Positions 17,655 to 26,277 of a DNA stretch of 64,000 nt are shown here, in pieces (the first letter of the stretch is position 1; each line of letters begins with the position of its first letter). The translations under genes were made by a program, and so were the position numbers. The notes under the pieces are model-generated. The model was not told the origin of the DNA and did not search any database. It worked only from the letters and a program-made list of their open reading frames with translations. Source of the DNA: Coleofasciculus sp937127375 (GTDB lineage: Bacteria; Cyanobacteriota; Cyanobacteriia; Cyanobacteriales; Coleofasciculaceae); the NCBI GenBank assembly GCA_040218875.1, contig JAVJQP010000013.1; one strand, written 5' to 3'.

Positions 17655-20600
17655 CTAATTTACTCGTTGTATATTGGTTCGCTTAGGGTCAAGAATTTTT
17701 TGTCCCAAACTGGGAAACTTAACCGCAATACTAACTTTCTTGCCTGAACCAAACACATGGGTTACTTCTCCGATACCGAAGGTGTCATGACGCAGTAAAT
17801 CGCCTTTTTTCCACTCTTTCGATTTTGCCGTTGAACTAGAGGATTTTGATGACTTTTCCGTTGAGGCAGAAGGCGTTTGCTGTTTCACTTTCACCAAGGT
17901 ACTGCTAATTAATTCTTCAGGTAACTCATCCAAAAACTGAGACCGAACCGCTGGTTCACGATACCCATAAAGACGACGTTCCCGGGCGTGGGCAAGAAAG
18001 AGTTGTTCTTGGGCGCGAGTAATTCCTACATAACAGAGACGGCGTTCTTCTTCTAAAGCAATTGGGTCATCTATCGTCCGGTTATGGGGAAAAAGTCCTT
18101 GTTCTAAACCAACTAGAAACACAACCGGAAACTCTAATCCTTTAGCCGAGTGCAACGTCATTAACGATACCGCTTGTTGCCCATCTTCCAAATTATCTAA
18201 GTCAGACGCCAGAGACGCATTTGCCAGAAACCCTTCTAAGCTGCTATCTTCATTTTCTTCCTGAAATTGAACGACAGCATTATAAAGTTCATGGATATTT
18301 GCCAATCGGTTTTCCGCTTCGTCTGTGCCTTGATTTTTTAGGTCATCAGTATATCCAGATTCCTCCATGATAAACTTAATAATTTCTACCGCTTCTAAGT
18401 TTTCCGTATTCTCTTGGCACTGCTTAATCAATTGGGCAAACCGATTAACCGCTTTAGCCGAACGTCCAGCAATTGTATTGACCGAGGTTTCATCCTGGAT
18501 AATTTCCCAGAGGGGAGTTCCCAATTCTTGAGCCGCCAGCACTAAATTATCAATTGTGGCTTTACCAATACCCCGTCGTGGCGTGTTAATAATCCGCAAT
18601 AAACTGACAGTATCGCTGGGATTGGCAATGGTTCTTAGATACGCTAAGGCATCTTTAACCTCTTTGCGATCGTAGAACTTCAATCCGCCGATAATCACAT
18701 AAGGTACTCGACCGCGCAGCGCGTCTTCTAAGGGGCGAGATTGGGCATTCGTCCGATAAAGGATGGCAAAACTGCCCCAATCTAGTTCCGGGTTCTGTTG
18801 ATTAAGTTTCAGAATTTGTTGAACAACAAAATGAGCCTCTTCTAACTCATCCTCGGCGTGATGACAGTAAATGACTTCCCCAAAACCGCGTGTGGGTCTG
18901 AGAATTTTGTCAATCCGTTGGGTATTCTGTTCAATTAAATAGTTCGCGGCTTGGAGAATATTTTCGCGCGAGCGATAGTTTTCCTCTAATTTAACCATGG
19001 TGCGGGTTGTTTCATCAGGCAACCCATCACCAAAGTCTTGCTGAAATCCCAATAAAATGGTGAAATCTGCCATCCTAAAGGAATAAATTGAGTTATGGAC
19101 TAGCATACGATTCGCTATATAAGTATGAGCCACATCGACTTCTAGGTCATACACGTCTCCCTCATACTCATCTTGCCAAACTTGCTCAATTTCCACCTCT
19201 GTTAAGGTATCATCCACCTCGACTAGCACTTTCATTCCGGGGTGGAGATGAGATAAAGGCATAAAATAATAACTTGTGCCACTGATTAATGCTTTGCGTT
19301 GAATTTCCAGTTGACCTGCATCGGCAATAGAATGCGCCATACTCACCGCTTCTTTGTATGAAACTCTCGCTGTTTCAACCCGATACCCTCGGCTATTTTT
19401 CCCCGAACGAATGGAAAAGCCAGCCGCTTCTAAGTTGGTCGCAATATCACGACGATTAGAACACCATTGGATGCGGTGATAACTTGCCGATTTTTTATTG
19501 TCTAACCGAGGTGTACCAAACATAACCAGATTTAATGTCTGTCGGCGCAAACCATTTTGAGGACGGTAGTGAGGAAAATCTGGATGCAGCCAGAGATCTT
19601 GCATTAATCGGTGAGCATTGGTGATGGTATCAATTTCTTGGTATAGGCGAAAAATCCACTCATCATTCAGGCGCATTTGCCTACCTTTACCATGAAATAC
19701 TAGCGTTGGTAACCCATATTTAGCTGCATAATAGGCTTCATAGTAAGCTGCTTCTTCATAAGACGTTGTAGTTTTCAGTACCCAAAGCTTATCCCCATTT
19801 TCTTGGGCAATACGAACTTTAAAGCCGAGTTCATCGCATCGATAATCGTTGTGACGTAAACTTTTAGTGATGCCGATGCGATAGCCGCGATCGGCTCGAT
19901 ACATCAGATACACATAATAATGCCCTTCAATGGGTGTCATTCTGGCAAGAACAATATGATGAGGCGTTCCACGTAATACCTGTTCACCCGCACGAATTGA
20001 CCAGAGAGTTCCACAAAAGTATCCTTTTTTGATATGCGTGATTTGATGGGGGTAAAGTTGTTTTTGTCCGGTTGGTGAGAGAACCTGATCTCCCACGTTC
20101 AAGGTTTCAATGGCTTTCTCGCCGACGGGGGTTAAAACCTTAGTTCCAGGAGGAAAACACTGATCGGCATCACCGACTACAAACACCGAACGATCGCGCC
20201 AATCCCATTGCGTTTTTTCTGGTTCGCCGTTTGTGGTTAATAGGTGTATCAGTTCGTACTGAATCCGGTTAGTATCTTGATATTCATCCACTAAAATATG
20301 GCGAAATTGATTGTGCCAATATCCCAGAACGGATTCGTTTTGTTGGAAGAGTTTAACGGGGACTAAAATTAGATCATCGAAGTCCAGGGCATTGTTGGCG
20401 GCTAACTGGTCTTGATAATGGTGATAAACTTCAGCATAGAGTCGCCCTTTATAACCAGACTGTTCTTTTTCAAAGGCTTGGGGTGATAAACCTAAGTTTT
20501 TGGCATTGCTAATCGCGTAGCGAATGGTACGAGGATTAAATTTTTTATCGTCTAGATTTAATTGTTTGGTGACGATTGTTTTTACCAGCGTTTGGGCGTC

Positions 20601-21059
20601 GGATTCGTCAAAGATGGAAAAATTACGCTTCCATTGGCGTCCTTTTTCATCTGTATATTTATTGATGTCATAGCGGAGAATCCGGGCAAACAGGCTGTGA
20701 AACGTACCAATCCACAAGGGTTTGATATATTTTTTATAGACTCGCGATCGCAACTGGGTTTGTTCAAGTTCTGGAAGTAACTCCAAACGCTGATCTCGTG
20801 TTTGGGTGGCGAGTTGCTGGGCGAATAGAGTTTCAATCCGGGATTTCATTTCCCGTGCAGCTTTATTGGTGAACGTAACCGCTAAAATGTTTTCGGGATC
20901 GACTTTATGGGTGAGAATCAGATTGGCAATGCGATAGGTTAACGCCCTCGTCTTACCCGAACCCGCCCCCGCCACAACCAGCAAAGGACCGCAGAAATGT
21001 TCGACGGCGCGACGTTGAGAGGGATTGAGGTGCGTCAGGAAGTCAGTCGATTGAGTCAT
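17655..21059 (-). CDS. pcrA: UvrD/PcrA-type DNA helicase interrupted by an intein
   Basis: The 1134-codon gene encodes a superfamily 1A 3'-5' helicase for nucleotide excision repair and replication restart. Walker A AGAGSGKT lies near residue 32, motif II DEYQDTN near 254 and motif VI VGITRAQEQLF near 1010. Residues 301-656 are an intein. Without it the protein is 778 residues, the normal PcrA length, and VVGDADQ joins SIYSFRMAD to restore motif III. The C-terminus (FPSLGQKILDPKRTNIQRV) is typical of PcrA. Splicing must occur for activity because the intein cuts motif III. The gene is divergent from purN. Confidence 0.95.
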   Translation of the reverse strand: MTQSTDFLTHLNPSQRRAVEHFCGPLLVVAGAGSGKTRALTYRIANLILTHKVDPENILAVTFTNKAAREMKSRIETLFAQQLATQTRDQRLELLPELEQTQLRSRVYKKYIKPLWIGTFHSLFARILRYDINKYTDEKGRQWKRNFSIFDESDAQTLVKTIVTKQLNLDDKKFNPRTIRYAISNAKNLGLSPQAFEKEQSGYKGRLYAEVYHHYQDQLAANNALDFDDLILVPVKLFQQNESVLGYWHNQFRHILVDEYQDTNRIQYELIHLLTTNGEPEKTQWDWRDRSVFVVGDADQCFPPGTKVLTPVGEKAIETLNVGDQVLSPTGQKQLYPHQITHIKKGYFCGTLWSIRAGEQVLRGTPHHIVLARMTPIEGHYYVYLMYRADRGYRIGITKSLRHNDYRCDELGFKVRIAQENGDKLWVLKTTTSYEEAAYYEAYYAAKYGLPTLVFHGKGRQMRLNDEWIFRLYQEIDTITNAHRLMQDLWLHPDFPHYRPQNGLRRQTLNLVMFGTPRLDNKKSASYHRIQWCSNRRDIATNLEAAGFSIRSGKNSRGYRVETARVSYKEAVSMAHSIADAGQLEIQRKALISGTSYYFMPLSHLHPGMKVLVEVDDTLTEVEIEQVWQDEYEGDVYDLEVDVAHTYIANRMLVHNSIYSFRMADFTILLGFQQDFGDGLPDETTRTMVKLEENYRSRENILQAANYLIEQNTQRIDKILRPTRGFGEVIYCHHAEDELEEAHFVVQQILKLNQQNPELDWGSFAILYRTNAQSRPLEDALRGRVPYVIIGGLKFYDRKEVKDALAYLRTIANPSDTVSLLRIINTPRRGIGKATIDNLVLAAQELGTPLWEIIQDETSVNTIAGRSAKAVNRFAQLIKQCQENTENLEAVEIIKFIMEESGYTDDLKNQGTDEAENRLANIHELYNAVVQFQEENEDSSLEGFLANASLASDLDNLEDGQQAVSLMTLHSAKGLEFPVVFLVGLEQGLFPHNRTIDDPIALEEERRLCYVGITRAQEQLFLAHARERRLYGYREPAVRSQFLDELPEELISSTLVKVKQQTPSASTEKSSKSSSSTAKSKEWKKGDLLRHDTFGIGEVTHVFGSGKKVSIAVKFPSLGQKILDPKRTNIQRVN
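19092..20159 (-). mobile_element. Intein in the helicase, with a GIY-YIG-like nuclease region
   Basis: The 356-residue intein starts at Cys301 (CFPPGTKVLTPVG, block A) and ends with YEGDVYDLEVDVAHTYIANRMLVHN-type blocks F and G at Asn656, followed by Ser as the +1 residue. Block B is GTPHHIVL (His near 367). The central part lacks a clear LAGLIDADG motif. It has instead YVYLMYRADRGYRIGITKS (residues 382-400) and a downstream Glu441 in AYYEAYYAAKYG, the spacing expected of a GIY-YIG endonuclease. All splicing residues are present, so splicing should work. Whether the nuclease is active is unknown. Confidence 0.9.
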
Positions 21060-21184
21060 GGCTAGCTGAGGCAGAAGGGTAAGGGTTTGGCTATTTTAGT
21101 ACAGGTTATCGTATTTTGAGGCAATACTGTATCGGGCAGACGCCACCCAACAATTATGATACTCTTGGTAATTCCTGTAGTTCT

Positions 21185-21844
21185 ATGACCAGCAATACCC
21201 CAGCGACAGACACAACCCCTAGTCTTATTTCACCGTCGGTTACTCCTAAACCAGCCCAAGATACGCCTCCTGTAAAACTAGGAATTATGGTATCGGGAAG
21301 TGGTAGCAACTTTGAAGCCATCGCCCAAGCGATCGCAGATGGGCAACTCCATGCCCAAATTCAAGTGATGATCTACAATAATCCCGGTATCAAAGCCCTC
21401 CCCAGAGCCGAAAAATTCAGTATTCCCACCGTTCTCCATAATCACCGGGATTACAAAAAACGGGAAGCCCTCGATGCTCAAATTGTCCAGACATTGAGAC
21501 AGTATCACGTTGAACTCGTGGTTATGGCGGGTTGGATGAGAATTGTCACGCCAGTCTTGATTGATGCATTTCGCGATCGCATCCTCAACCTCCATCCGAG
21601 TCTCTTACCCAGTTTCAAAGGGATTCACGCCGAAGCAGAAGCCTTAGCCGCCGGGGTGAAAATTACTGGATGTACAGTACACTTAGTTAGCCCAGAAGTC
21701 GATAGTGGACCCATCTTAATCCAAGCCGCCGTTCCCGTGTTTCCTGACGACACGCCAGAGACGCTACACGCCCGGATTCAAGTTCAAGAACATCGCATTT
21801 TACCCCAAGCGATCGCCCAGCTCGTCGTTGCGCTTGGGCGCTAA
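21185..21844 (+). CDS. purN: Phosphoribosylglycinamide formyltransferase
   Basis: The 219-residue enzyme transfers a formyl group from 10-formyl-THF to GAR in purine synthesis. The phosphate-binding loop VSGSGSNFEAI, the catalytic NLHPSLLPSFKG (Asn and His) and the Asp in PEVDSGPI are all present. The frame extends 23 codons upstream to a TTG, but the ATG at 21185 is preferred because those codons have no conserved features. A low-complexity Thr/Pro N-terminus of about 30 residues precedes the domain. Confidence 0.95.
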   Translation: MTSNTPATDTTPSLISPSVTPKPAQDTPPVKLGIMVSGSGSNFEAIAQAIADGQLHAQIQVMIYNNPGIKALPRAEKFSIPTVLHNHRDYKKREALDAQIVQTLRQYHVELVVMAGWMRIVTPVLIDAFRDRILNLHPSLLPSFKGIHAEAEALAAGVKITGCTVHLVSPEVDSGPILIQAAVPVFPDDTPETLHARIQVQEHRILPQAIAQLVVALGR

Positions 21845-21880
21845 AAATCCCAGCATCGCCGACTATAAACCGTGATCGGA

Positions 21881-21937
21881 GCGGGTTTATTGCCATCGTA
21901 TTGGCAAAACCCGATTATCGGGAAACCCGCCCCTACC
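21881..21937. repeat. Diverged GGGCGGGTTT-type element
   Basis: GAGCGGGTTTATTG at the left and GGAAACCCGCCCCTACC at the right bound a 57-bp element with further inverted pieces inside. It lies between purN and the ParE gene, which converge here. Confidence 0.65.
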
Positions 21938-21983
21938 AGCTAACTGGAGTTTAGACTAAGAGGAAGGGGAAAACGATTACCTC

Positions 21984-22271
21984 TTAAAACAACGATTCTA
22001 AATCCCGATACCCACTCACCACCCGCACAATTTCCACGCCATCCTCAATCACCCGATAAAGAATGATGTAACCTAAGAGAGGAACACCCCGTAACAACGG
22101 TTCAATGTCAGCATAAGAACGCCCTATATTGGGAAACTTCACCAAGTTCTTACATTTCTGCTCAAACCCATTTACAAACCGTTCACCAGCCGCTATACTC
22201 CGACTCAAAAAATAATCAGAAATCTCATCTAAATCCTGACTCGCTTCTGGAGAAATAATGTAACGGCTCAT
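21984..22271 (-). CDS. ParE/RelE-family toxin
   Basis: The 95-residue product has the ParE layout: SRYIISPEASQDLDEISDYF helices at the start, FPNIGRSYADIEPLLRG in the middle, and the beta-strand end YIILYRVIEDGVEIVRVVSGYRDLESLF. ParE toxins act on DNA gyrase, whereas close relatives cut mRNA; the target here is not known. Its ATG overlaps the stop of the antitoxin gene by four bases (ATGA), which indicates translational coupling. Confidence 0.92.
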   Translation of the reverse strand: MSRYIISPEASQDLDEISDYFLSRSIAAGERFVNGFEQKCKNLVKFPNIGRSYADIEPLLRGVPLLGYIILYRVIEDGVEIVRVVSGYRDLESLF

Positions 22272-22534
22272 TCTTGATTTTCACCCGCTTTGTGAAGCTT
22301 CTCCCGCAACCTAGCAATCACCACCTCCCCATCAATTCCTTCTCCTCTATCAAGCTGTGCAATACCAACCGCTACTTTCCCCCGCGTTTCTTTCAGCCAT
22401 TTTTGATAGTGATTATCACGTTCTTCAAGTAATCGCAACGCCTCAACAATCACCTCATAAGCGCTTCCATACTTGCCACTTTTGAGCCTTTCTTGAATCA
22501 ACTGCTCCTCTTCTGGTTTAAATGTAATATTCAT
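22268..22534 (-). CDS. ParD-family antitoxin
   Basis: The 88-residue product starts MNITFKPEEEQLIQERLKSG, a ribbon-helix-helix N-terminus, and continues with SAYEVIVEALRLLEERD, the usual ParD/CC2985 dimerisation helix. The charged C-terminal half would wrap the toxin. Order antitoxin then toxin, with a 4-bp overlap, is typical. Such proteins normally repress their own operon; a palindromic operator was not identified. Confidence 0.92.
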   Translation of the reverse strand: MNITFKPEEEQLIQERLKSGKYGSAYEVIVEALRLLEERDNHYQKWLKETRGKVAVGIAQLDRGEGIDGEVVIARLREKLHKAGENQE

Positions 22535-22699
22535 CCTCTCAAACCCCCTAAAACCATTAACTTTATTGTACTAAATGCTCAAAGATTCAAAATTTGTGCT
22601 ACATTCTCAGCAATTCTCTCCTCCAACTCCCGCGCTCTCTTATCAAAGCTAATCGAAAAATTAAAATGGCTTCAAAAAGTCGGGGATCTATCCAAGGAT

Positions 22700-23293
22700 C
22701 TACGCTTCAACCTCTCGATGTCCTAACTTCCAAAAGAAACTAGACAGCCAATTGGTCGCTACATGAGCCACAATCGGAACCAATAAATTCCCTGTCCCTA
22801 CAGCACTAACCCCCAGTAACACTCCCACAATCGTTGCCCAAACCACATAGGGCCACTGTTGGGAACCACTCAAATGTAAAACGCCAAATACCAAGCTAGA
22901 AATAATCACACCCACGGCATTCAAACCAATGGCGGGTAACATTACCCCTCGAAACAGTAACTCTTCACTCATACCCGGAAGTAACCCCAACCAAATCAGA
23001 TCCGGTAATACCAACGGCTTTAAAACCAAGTTGAGGTAAACGTCAGCACTTTTACGGTAGCCTGACCAGAGGCGATAAACCACACTACTCATCGCGGTAA
23101 TTCCTAAGCCTATGCCTAATCCGATGAGTAATCCTTCTACAGTAAAGTCTAGGGATAAAAGTGTTACCGACCCAAATCTCAGCCAGAGTTTAGCCACGAC
23201 GAGCAAAACAACCGCCGTTATCCCCATGGCAACTAACACTTGGGTGCGGGTGAGGGGTTCAAAGTCAGGGTTATCGGGAAGCTGTTTAGTCAC
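22700..23293 (-). CDS. CPBP-family intramembrane metalloprotease
   Basis: The 197-residue membrane protein has about five or six hydrophobic segments and all CPBP (CAAX protease/Abi) motifs: EELLFRG (EExxxR), FGVLHL (FxxxH) and HVATNW (HxxxN). The two Glu and two His residues are expected to bind the metal. Members process prenylated proteins or small peptides, and some bacteriocin-immunity proteins belong here. It overlaps the start of the neighbouring DUF3326 gene by one base, so the two are probably one transcript. Confidence 0.9.
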   Translation of the reverse strand: MTKQLPDNPDFEPLTRTQVLVAMGITAVVLLVVAKLWLRFGSVTLLSLDFTVEGLLIGLGIGLGITAMSSVVYRLWSGYRKSADVYLNLVLKPLVLPDLIWLGLLPGMSEELLFRGVMLPAIGLNAVGVIISSLVFGVLHLSGSQQWPYVVWATIVGVLLGVSAVGTGNLLVPIVAHVATNWLSSFFWKLGHREVEA

Positions 23294-24345
23294 TAATATA
23301 TAGATAAGTTATGCATAGACGACAGGGAGGGACTCAGAGCATCGGCACTAATTCCAGCGCGATGGATCACTAACCTACCCAGTGCCTCTAAATACGAGTG
23401 TACTCGCACCGCTTTGATTGCCAAAGGTTCTGGAGGCACTTGCATTGAGGTTTGGTTATCCTCAACGGCAATAATTTGAGTCCGTAACTGACTTAAGCTT
23501 AACAAGGCACTACCACCACAGGCACTAGCAGGAATCACTACTGCATCCACATCCTCTGCCCAAATTGCTCCCGGTTGACGCCGCGTCACCTGAAATTGCG
23601 GGGCGCGACTTAACCCCACCAGCACACAGGGTAAAAACGTATAGCCTAATTCCTCGGCGGCCGATCGCGGCGACAAGTTCGGTTCTAGGGGAAGGGGCAT
23701 TAATGCCGGGGCGTGGGCGCAAGGGATTTGGAAGGTTCGCACGATTAGGTGAGAGATCACAGCTTCTGCACCCGCCAAAGGATCAACTCCTTGTCCCTGT
23801 CGGTATGCTTCTAGGGCTTCGCTTCCCAGATCATCGGGAAAACGAGCCACTACTGCGATCGCGTCTGCCTTTGCCTGTTGAATCAGCACCTCAGCCGATC
23901 GCAACAAACTATCGGGATTGCCTATTGTACCCCAACTCGCCCCCGATGGTGCTGTCCGCAGTTCCACATTTAAGGGCGCGTCGGTGATTACGTAATCAGT
24001 CAGATTTAGTCCTAACGTGGCTCTGGTGGCATCAGCTGCTTGCAGATGGCGTAAACGCAGATCCGGTTCAATCCCTTGGTCGAGAATTAACCCCACCCGA
24101 TTTTGATGCACAGGTTGTAATCCCCAGCATCCAGCGGCGAATTTGTCAAGCCCATAGCCTTCGACATAGAGGGCGTTGGGCAAATTCCAATAGAGTTGAG
24201 CGCCATTGAGGACATTAGGATGAGTAATTAGGCGATCGCAGACTTGCGCGATCGCTCTGGCGACGGGTAAAGCGTCTCCCGCATAGCCACCAATGGATGC
24301 GCCAATTCCTGTGGGAACGATTAAAACAACAGTATAAGGACGCAC
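23293..24345 (-). CDS. DUF3326 protein
   Basis: The 350-residue soluble protein begins MRPYTVVLIVPTGIGASIGG, has a glycine-rich GYAGDALPVARAIAQVCD after it, and contains LILDQGIEP, VARFPDD and PASACGGSALLSLSQL. These match the DUF3326 family known in cyanobacteria and chloroplasts, whose function I do not know. Its stop overlaps the start of the CPBP gene. A 64-residue gene lies 5 bp upstream on the same strand, which suggests a three-gene operon. Confidence 0.85.
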   Translation of the reverse strand: MRPYTVVLIVPTGIGASIGGYAGDALPVARAIAQVCDRLITHPNVLNGAQLYWNLPNALYVEGYGLDKFAAGCWGLQPVHQNRVGLILDQGIEPDLRLRHLQAADATRATLGLNLTDYVITDAPLNVELRTAPSGASWGTIGNPDSLLRSAEVLIQQAKADAIAVVARFPDDLGSEALEAYRQGQGVDPLAGAEAVISHLIVRTFQIPCAHAPALMPLPLEPNLSPRSAAEELGYTFLPCVLVGLSRAPQFQVTRRQPGAIWAEDVDAVVIPASACGGSALLSLSQLRTQIIAVEDNQTSMQVPPEPLAIKAVRVHSYLEALGRLVIHRAGISADALSPSLSSMHNLSIY

Positions 24346-24350
24346 AATGG

Positions 24351-24545
24351 TTAAGGAGTGGACGGTTGAGCATCGTTATTTGTAACAATGGCTTCAACCT
24401 GAGCCTTTTGTTCCTGAGTATCCACAGCCGTAACCGCCCAACGCAGGGGTTCTCCCTGTTTTTGCAGTTCTGTCTCAATCGCTTGATGGAGTTGTTTCGG
24501 TGACTCCTGGAGGTCAATTTCGGCAGTAATGAAGTGAGTTGTCAT
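24351..24545 (-). CDS. Small conserved hypothetical protein
   Basis: The 64-residue product MTTHFITAEIDLQESPKQLH..LRWAVTAVDTQEQKAQVEAIVTN looks like a small alpha/beta fold with alternating strand-helix-strand pattern. It is immediately upstream of the DUF3326 gene (5 bp) and is probably co-transcribed. I do not recognise a function. Confidence 0.7.
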   Translation of the reverse strand: MTTHFITAEIDLQESPKQLHQAIETELQKQGEPLRWAVTAVDTQEQKAQVEAIVTNNDAQPSTP

Positions 24546-24646
24546 TTTCTGAGTGGGGTAAATTACAATAAATGATCAATTGTCAAGGGGTACAAATGCT
24601 GGGTGCATGTCAACACAAGTAGGTTGCGCCCCAACACCATGCTGAC

Positions 24647-24967
24647 TCAAGACGGTTGACCAAATTGGCGCTCATACACCTCGTCTTCCTTACCGGATTC
24701 AACTTTCAGGTTAGAGCGCGGTAAGGCGATACAAAGCAAGACATACCCTTCCTCTTGCAATTCGGGTCCAAGTCCCATCCCTTCGCTTTGATCAACAGAA
24801 CCCTCAATGATTTTAGCGGCACAGGTTGTACAAACGCCAGCATTACAGGCATTGGGTAAGTCTATACCTTGTTCCTCCGCAGCCCGAAGAATTTGTTTAT
24901 CCTCTGGGACTTCTATCGTGTAGGTTGTTCCTTCGTGATTGATTTCGACGGTGTAAGTCTTAGGCAT
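24647..24967 (-). CDS. Plant-type [2Fe-2S] ferredoxin with C-terminal extension
   Basis: The 106-residue protein has the CNAGVCTTC ligand motif (C-x4-C-x2-C, near residues 41-49) and the fourth Cys in VLLCIALP. After the fold it has a short charged tail, KEDEVYERQFGQPS, as in the FdC/long-ferredoxin group rather than the main photosynthetic PetF. Such variants have altered redox potentials and partners. It is a single gene; the next gene upstream diverges from it. Confidence 0.92.
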   Translation of the reverse strand: MPKTYTVEINHEGTTYTIEVPEDKQILRAAEEQGIDLPNACNAGVCTTCAAKIIEGSVDQSEGMGLGPELQEEGYVLLCIALPRSNLKVESGKEDEVYERQFGQPS

Positions 24968-25099
24968 TGTACCTCTTAGCGGCTTTCCAGGTTGACTTTC
25001 CCGGTTCGGGAAAAAATATTGACCGGGATTATTTTAACCTTTGTTGTCGGATTCCAGGCTATCCTTGAATTTATTACTAGACCGACACTCTAGATTCTC

Positions 25100-25363
25100 A
25101 TGATTGATCCGATCGCATCCTCTCGTACTCACCCTGCTGAACCCTCTCTCCCGCCGTCTTGGAACTATGAGGCGACAGTGGCTCAGGTGGAGACGATTAT
25201 TGAGCAAATCGAACGGGGGGAACTGGAATTAGCCGAGGTATTTGACCAATTTGCCTCGGCTGTCGAGTATTTGCGTCAATGTGAAGCCTTTCTGCAACAG
25301 CGACAACAGCAAATGGATTTGTTGATTGAGACATTAACAGATGAGTCAGATTCCCCGACTTGA
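25100..25363 (+). CDS. xseB: Exodeoxyribonuclease VII small subunit
   Basis: The 87-residue helical protein has the XseB core YEATVAQVETIIEQIERGELELAEVFDQFASAVEYL and RQCEAFLQQRQQQMDLL. XseB forms with XseA a nuclease that cuts single-stranded DNA from both ends. xseA is not in the window, whereas in many genomes the two are adjacent. The N-terminal extension of about 20 residues is Pro/Ser-rich. Confidence 0.92.
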   Translation: MIDPIASSRTHPAEPSLPPSWNYEATVAQVETIIEQIERGELELAEVFDQFASAVEYLRQCEAFLQQRQQQMDLLIETLTDESDSPT

Positions 25364-25538
25364 TCTCTAACTTTTTACCCATCTAAGCTTATTATATCTT
25401 GCCTCCGCTCTATCAATTAATTAGCTGACACGACTATATCTAGGGGTTTATAGTCCTCAATTAGGGTTATCACCTACTACCTATAGGTATTCTCTATATT
25501 TGCTGAACAGGTCTAGTGCTAATTTGAGTAATTGCTAC

Positions 25539-26099
25539 TCACGCCAACAAATCATCAATCGCCACACTAAAACCGATTAACACCTGCTGTGTCCTGACCA
25601 CATCACCCTGGTTAAATAAAACTTGTTGCTGTTGTGTAATCACCAAAACCCAGTGACTCTCAGGAAACACTAACCAAACTTCCTGACACCCCGATCGCAG
25701 ATACTCTTTGACCTTACCAAAAACATCTTCCGCGCCATCTGTCGGCGAAATAATCTCAGCAATTAAGGGGAAACTTTGAGATAAAACCGTAAACTCGCCA
25801 AATTGTTCTACCCGTTCAGGAGTGAGATAAGATACATCAGGACGACGCCCTCGTTCTCCTGTCCAACAGGGGGTTTCCGTGTAAACATCTCCGCCCAAAC
25901 TCTGATCCTCTTTATAATTTCCCCAATATCGAGCTAATCGTGCTTGAATTCGACCATGTTTGGCTGTCATCCCTTGCTTCTCCACCAATTGCCCATCTAC
26001 CCATTCTGTATGGTCAGGGGGATTTAGCAAATAGTCTTGGACAGAGAAAACTGGAGACTCAACCTGAGAGTCCTGGGAATTCGCGATCGCGTATGCCAT
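25539..26099 (-). CDS. Uma2-family putative endonuclease
   Basis: The 186-residue protein has the Uma2 (DUF820) pattern: HTEWVDGQLVEKQGMTAKHGRIQARL, then ERGRRPDVSYLTPERV, FPLIAEIISPTDGAEDVFGKVKEYLRSGCQEVWLV. The Pro-Asp, Glu and Lys residues form a PD-(D/E)XK-type active site. These proteins are greatly expanded in cyanobacteria and their natural role is unknown. The gene stands alone. Confidence 0.92.
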   Translation of the reverse strand: MAYAIANSQDSQVESPVFSVQDYLLNPPDHTEWVDGQLVEKQGMTAKHGRIQARLARYWGNYKEDQSLGGDVYTETPCWTGERGRRPDVSYLTPERVEQFGEFTVLSQSFPLIAEIISPTDGAEDVFGKVKEYLRSGCQEVWLVFPESHWVLVITQQQQVLFNQGDVVRTQQVLIGFSVAIDDLLA

Positions 26100-26277
26100 A
26101 GTTATCCATCATCCGTATTTTCAGTCATCCCTAACAAAGGACAAATGATATCAATTCCGTATACATCTTTATCCTTTGTTAATAGATAACTAACCTGTCA
26201 GTGTAATCCGTGTGACTAATCTTTCTTTCCCCCACCCCCATCTGGACAATAAATCCGTGAAATCAGTGTTTTGACAA

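Noticed and set aside
23525..23987. Plus- and minus-strand frames of 65-140 codons inside the DUF3326 gene
   Set aside because: They lie wholly within a well-supported gene in other frames and have no recognisable product.
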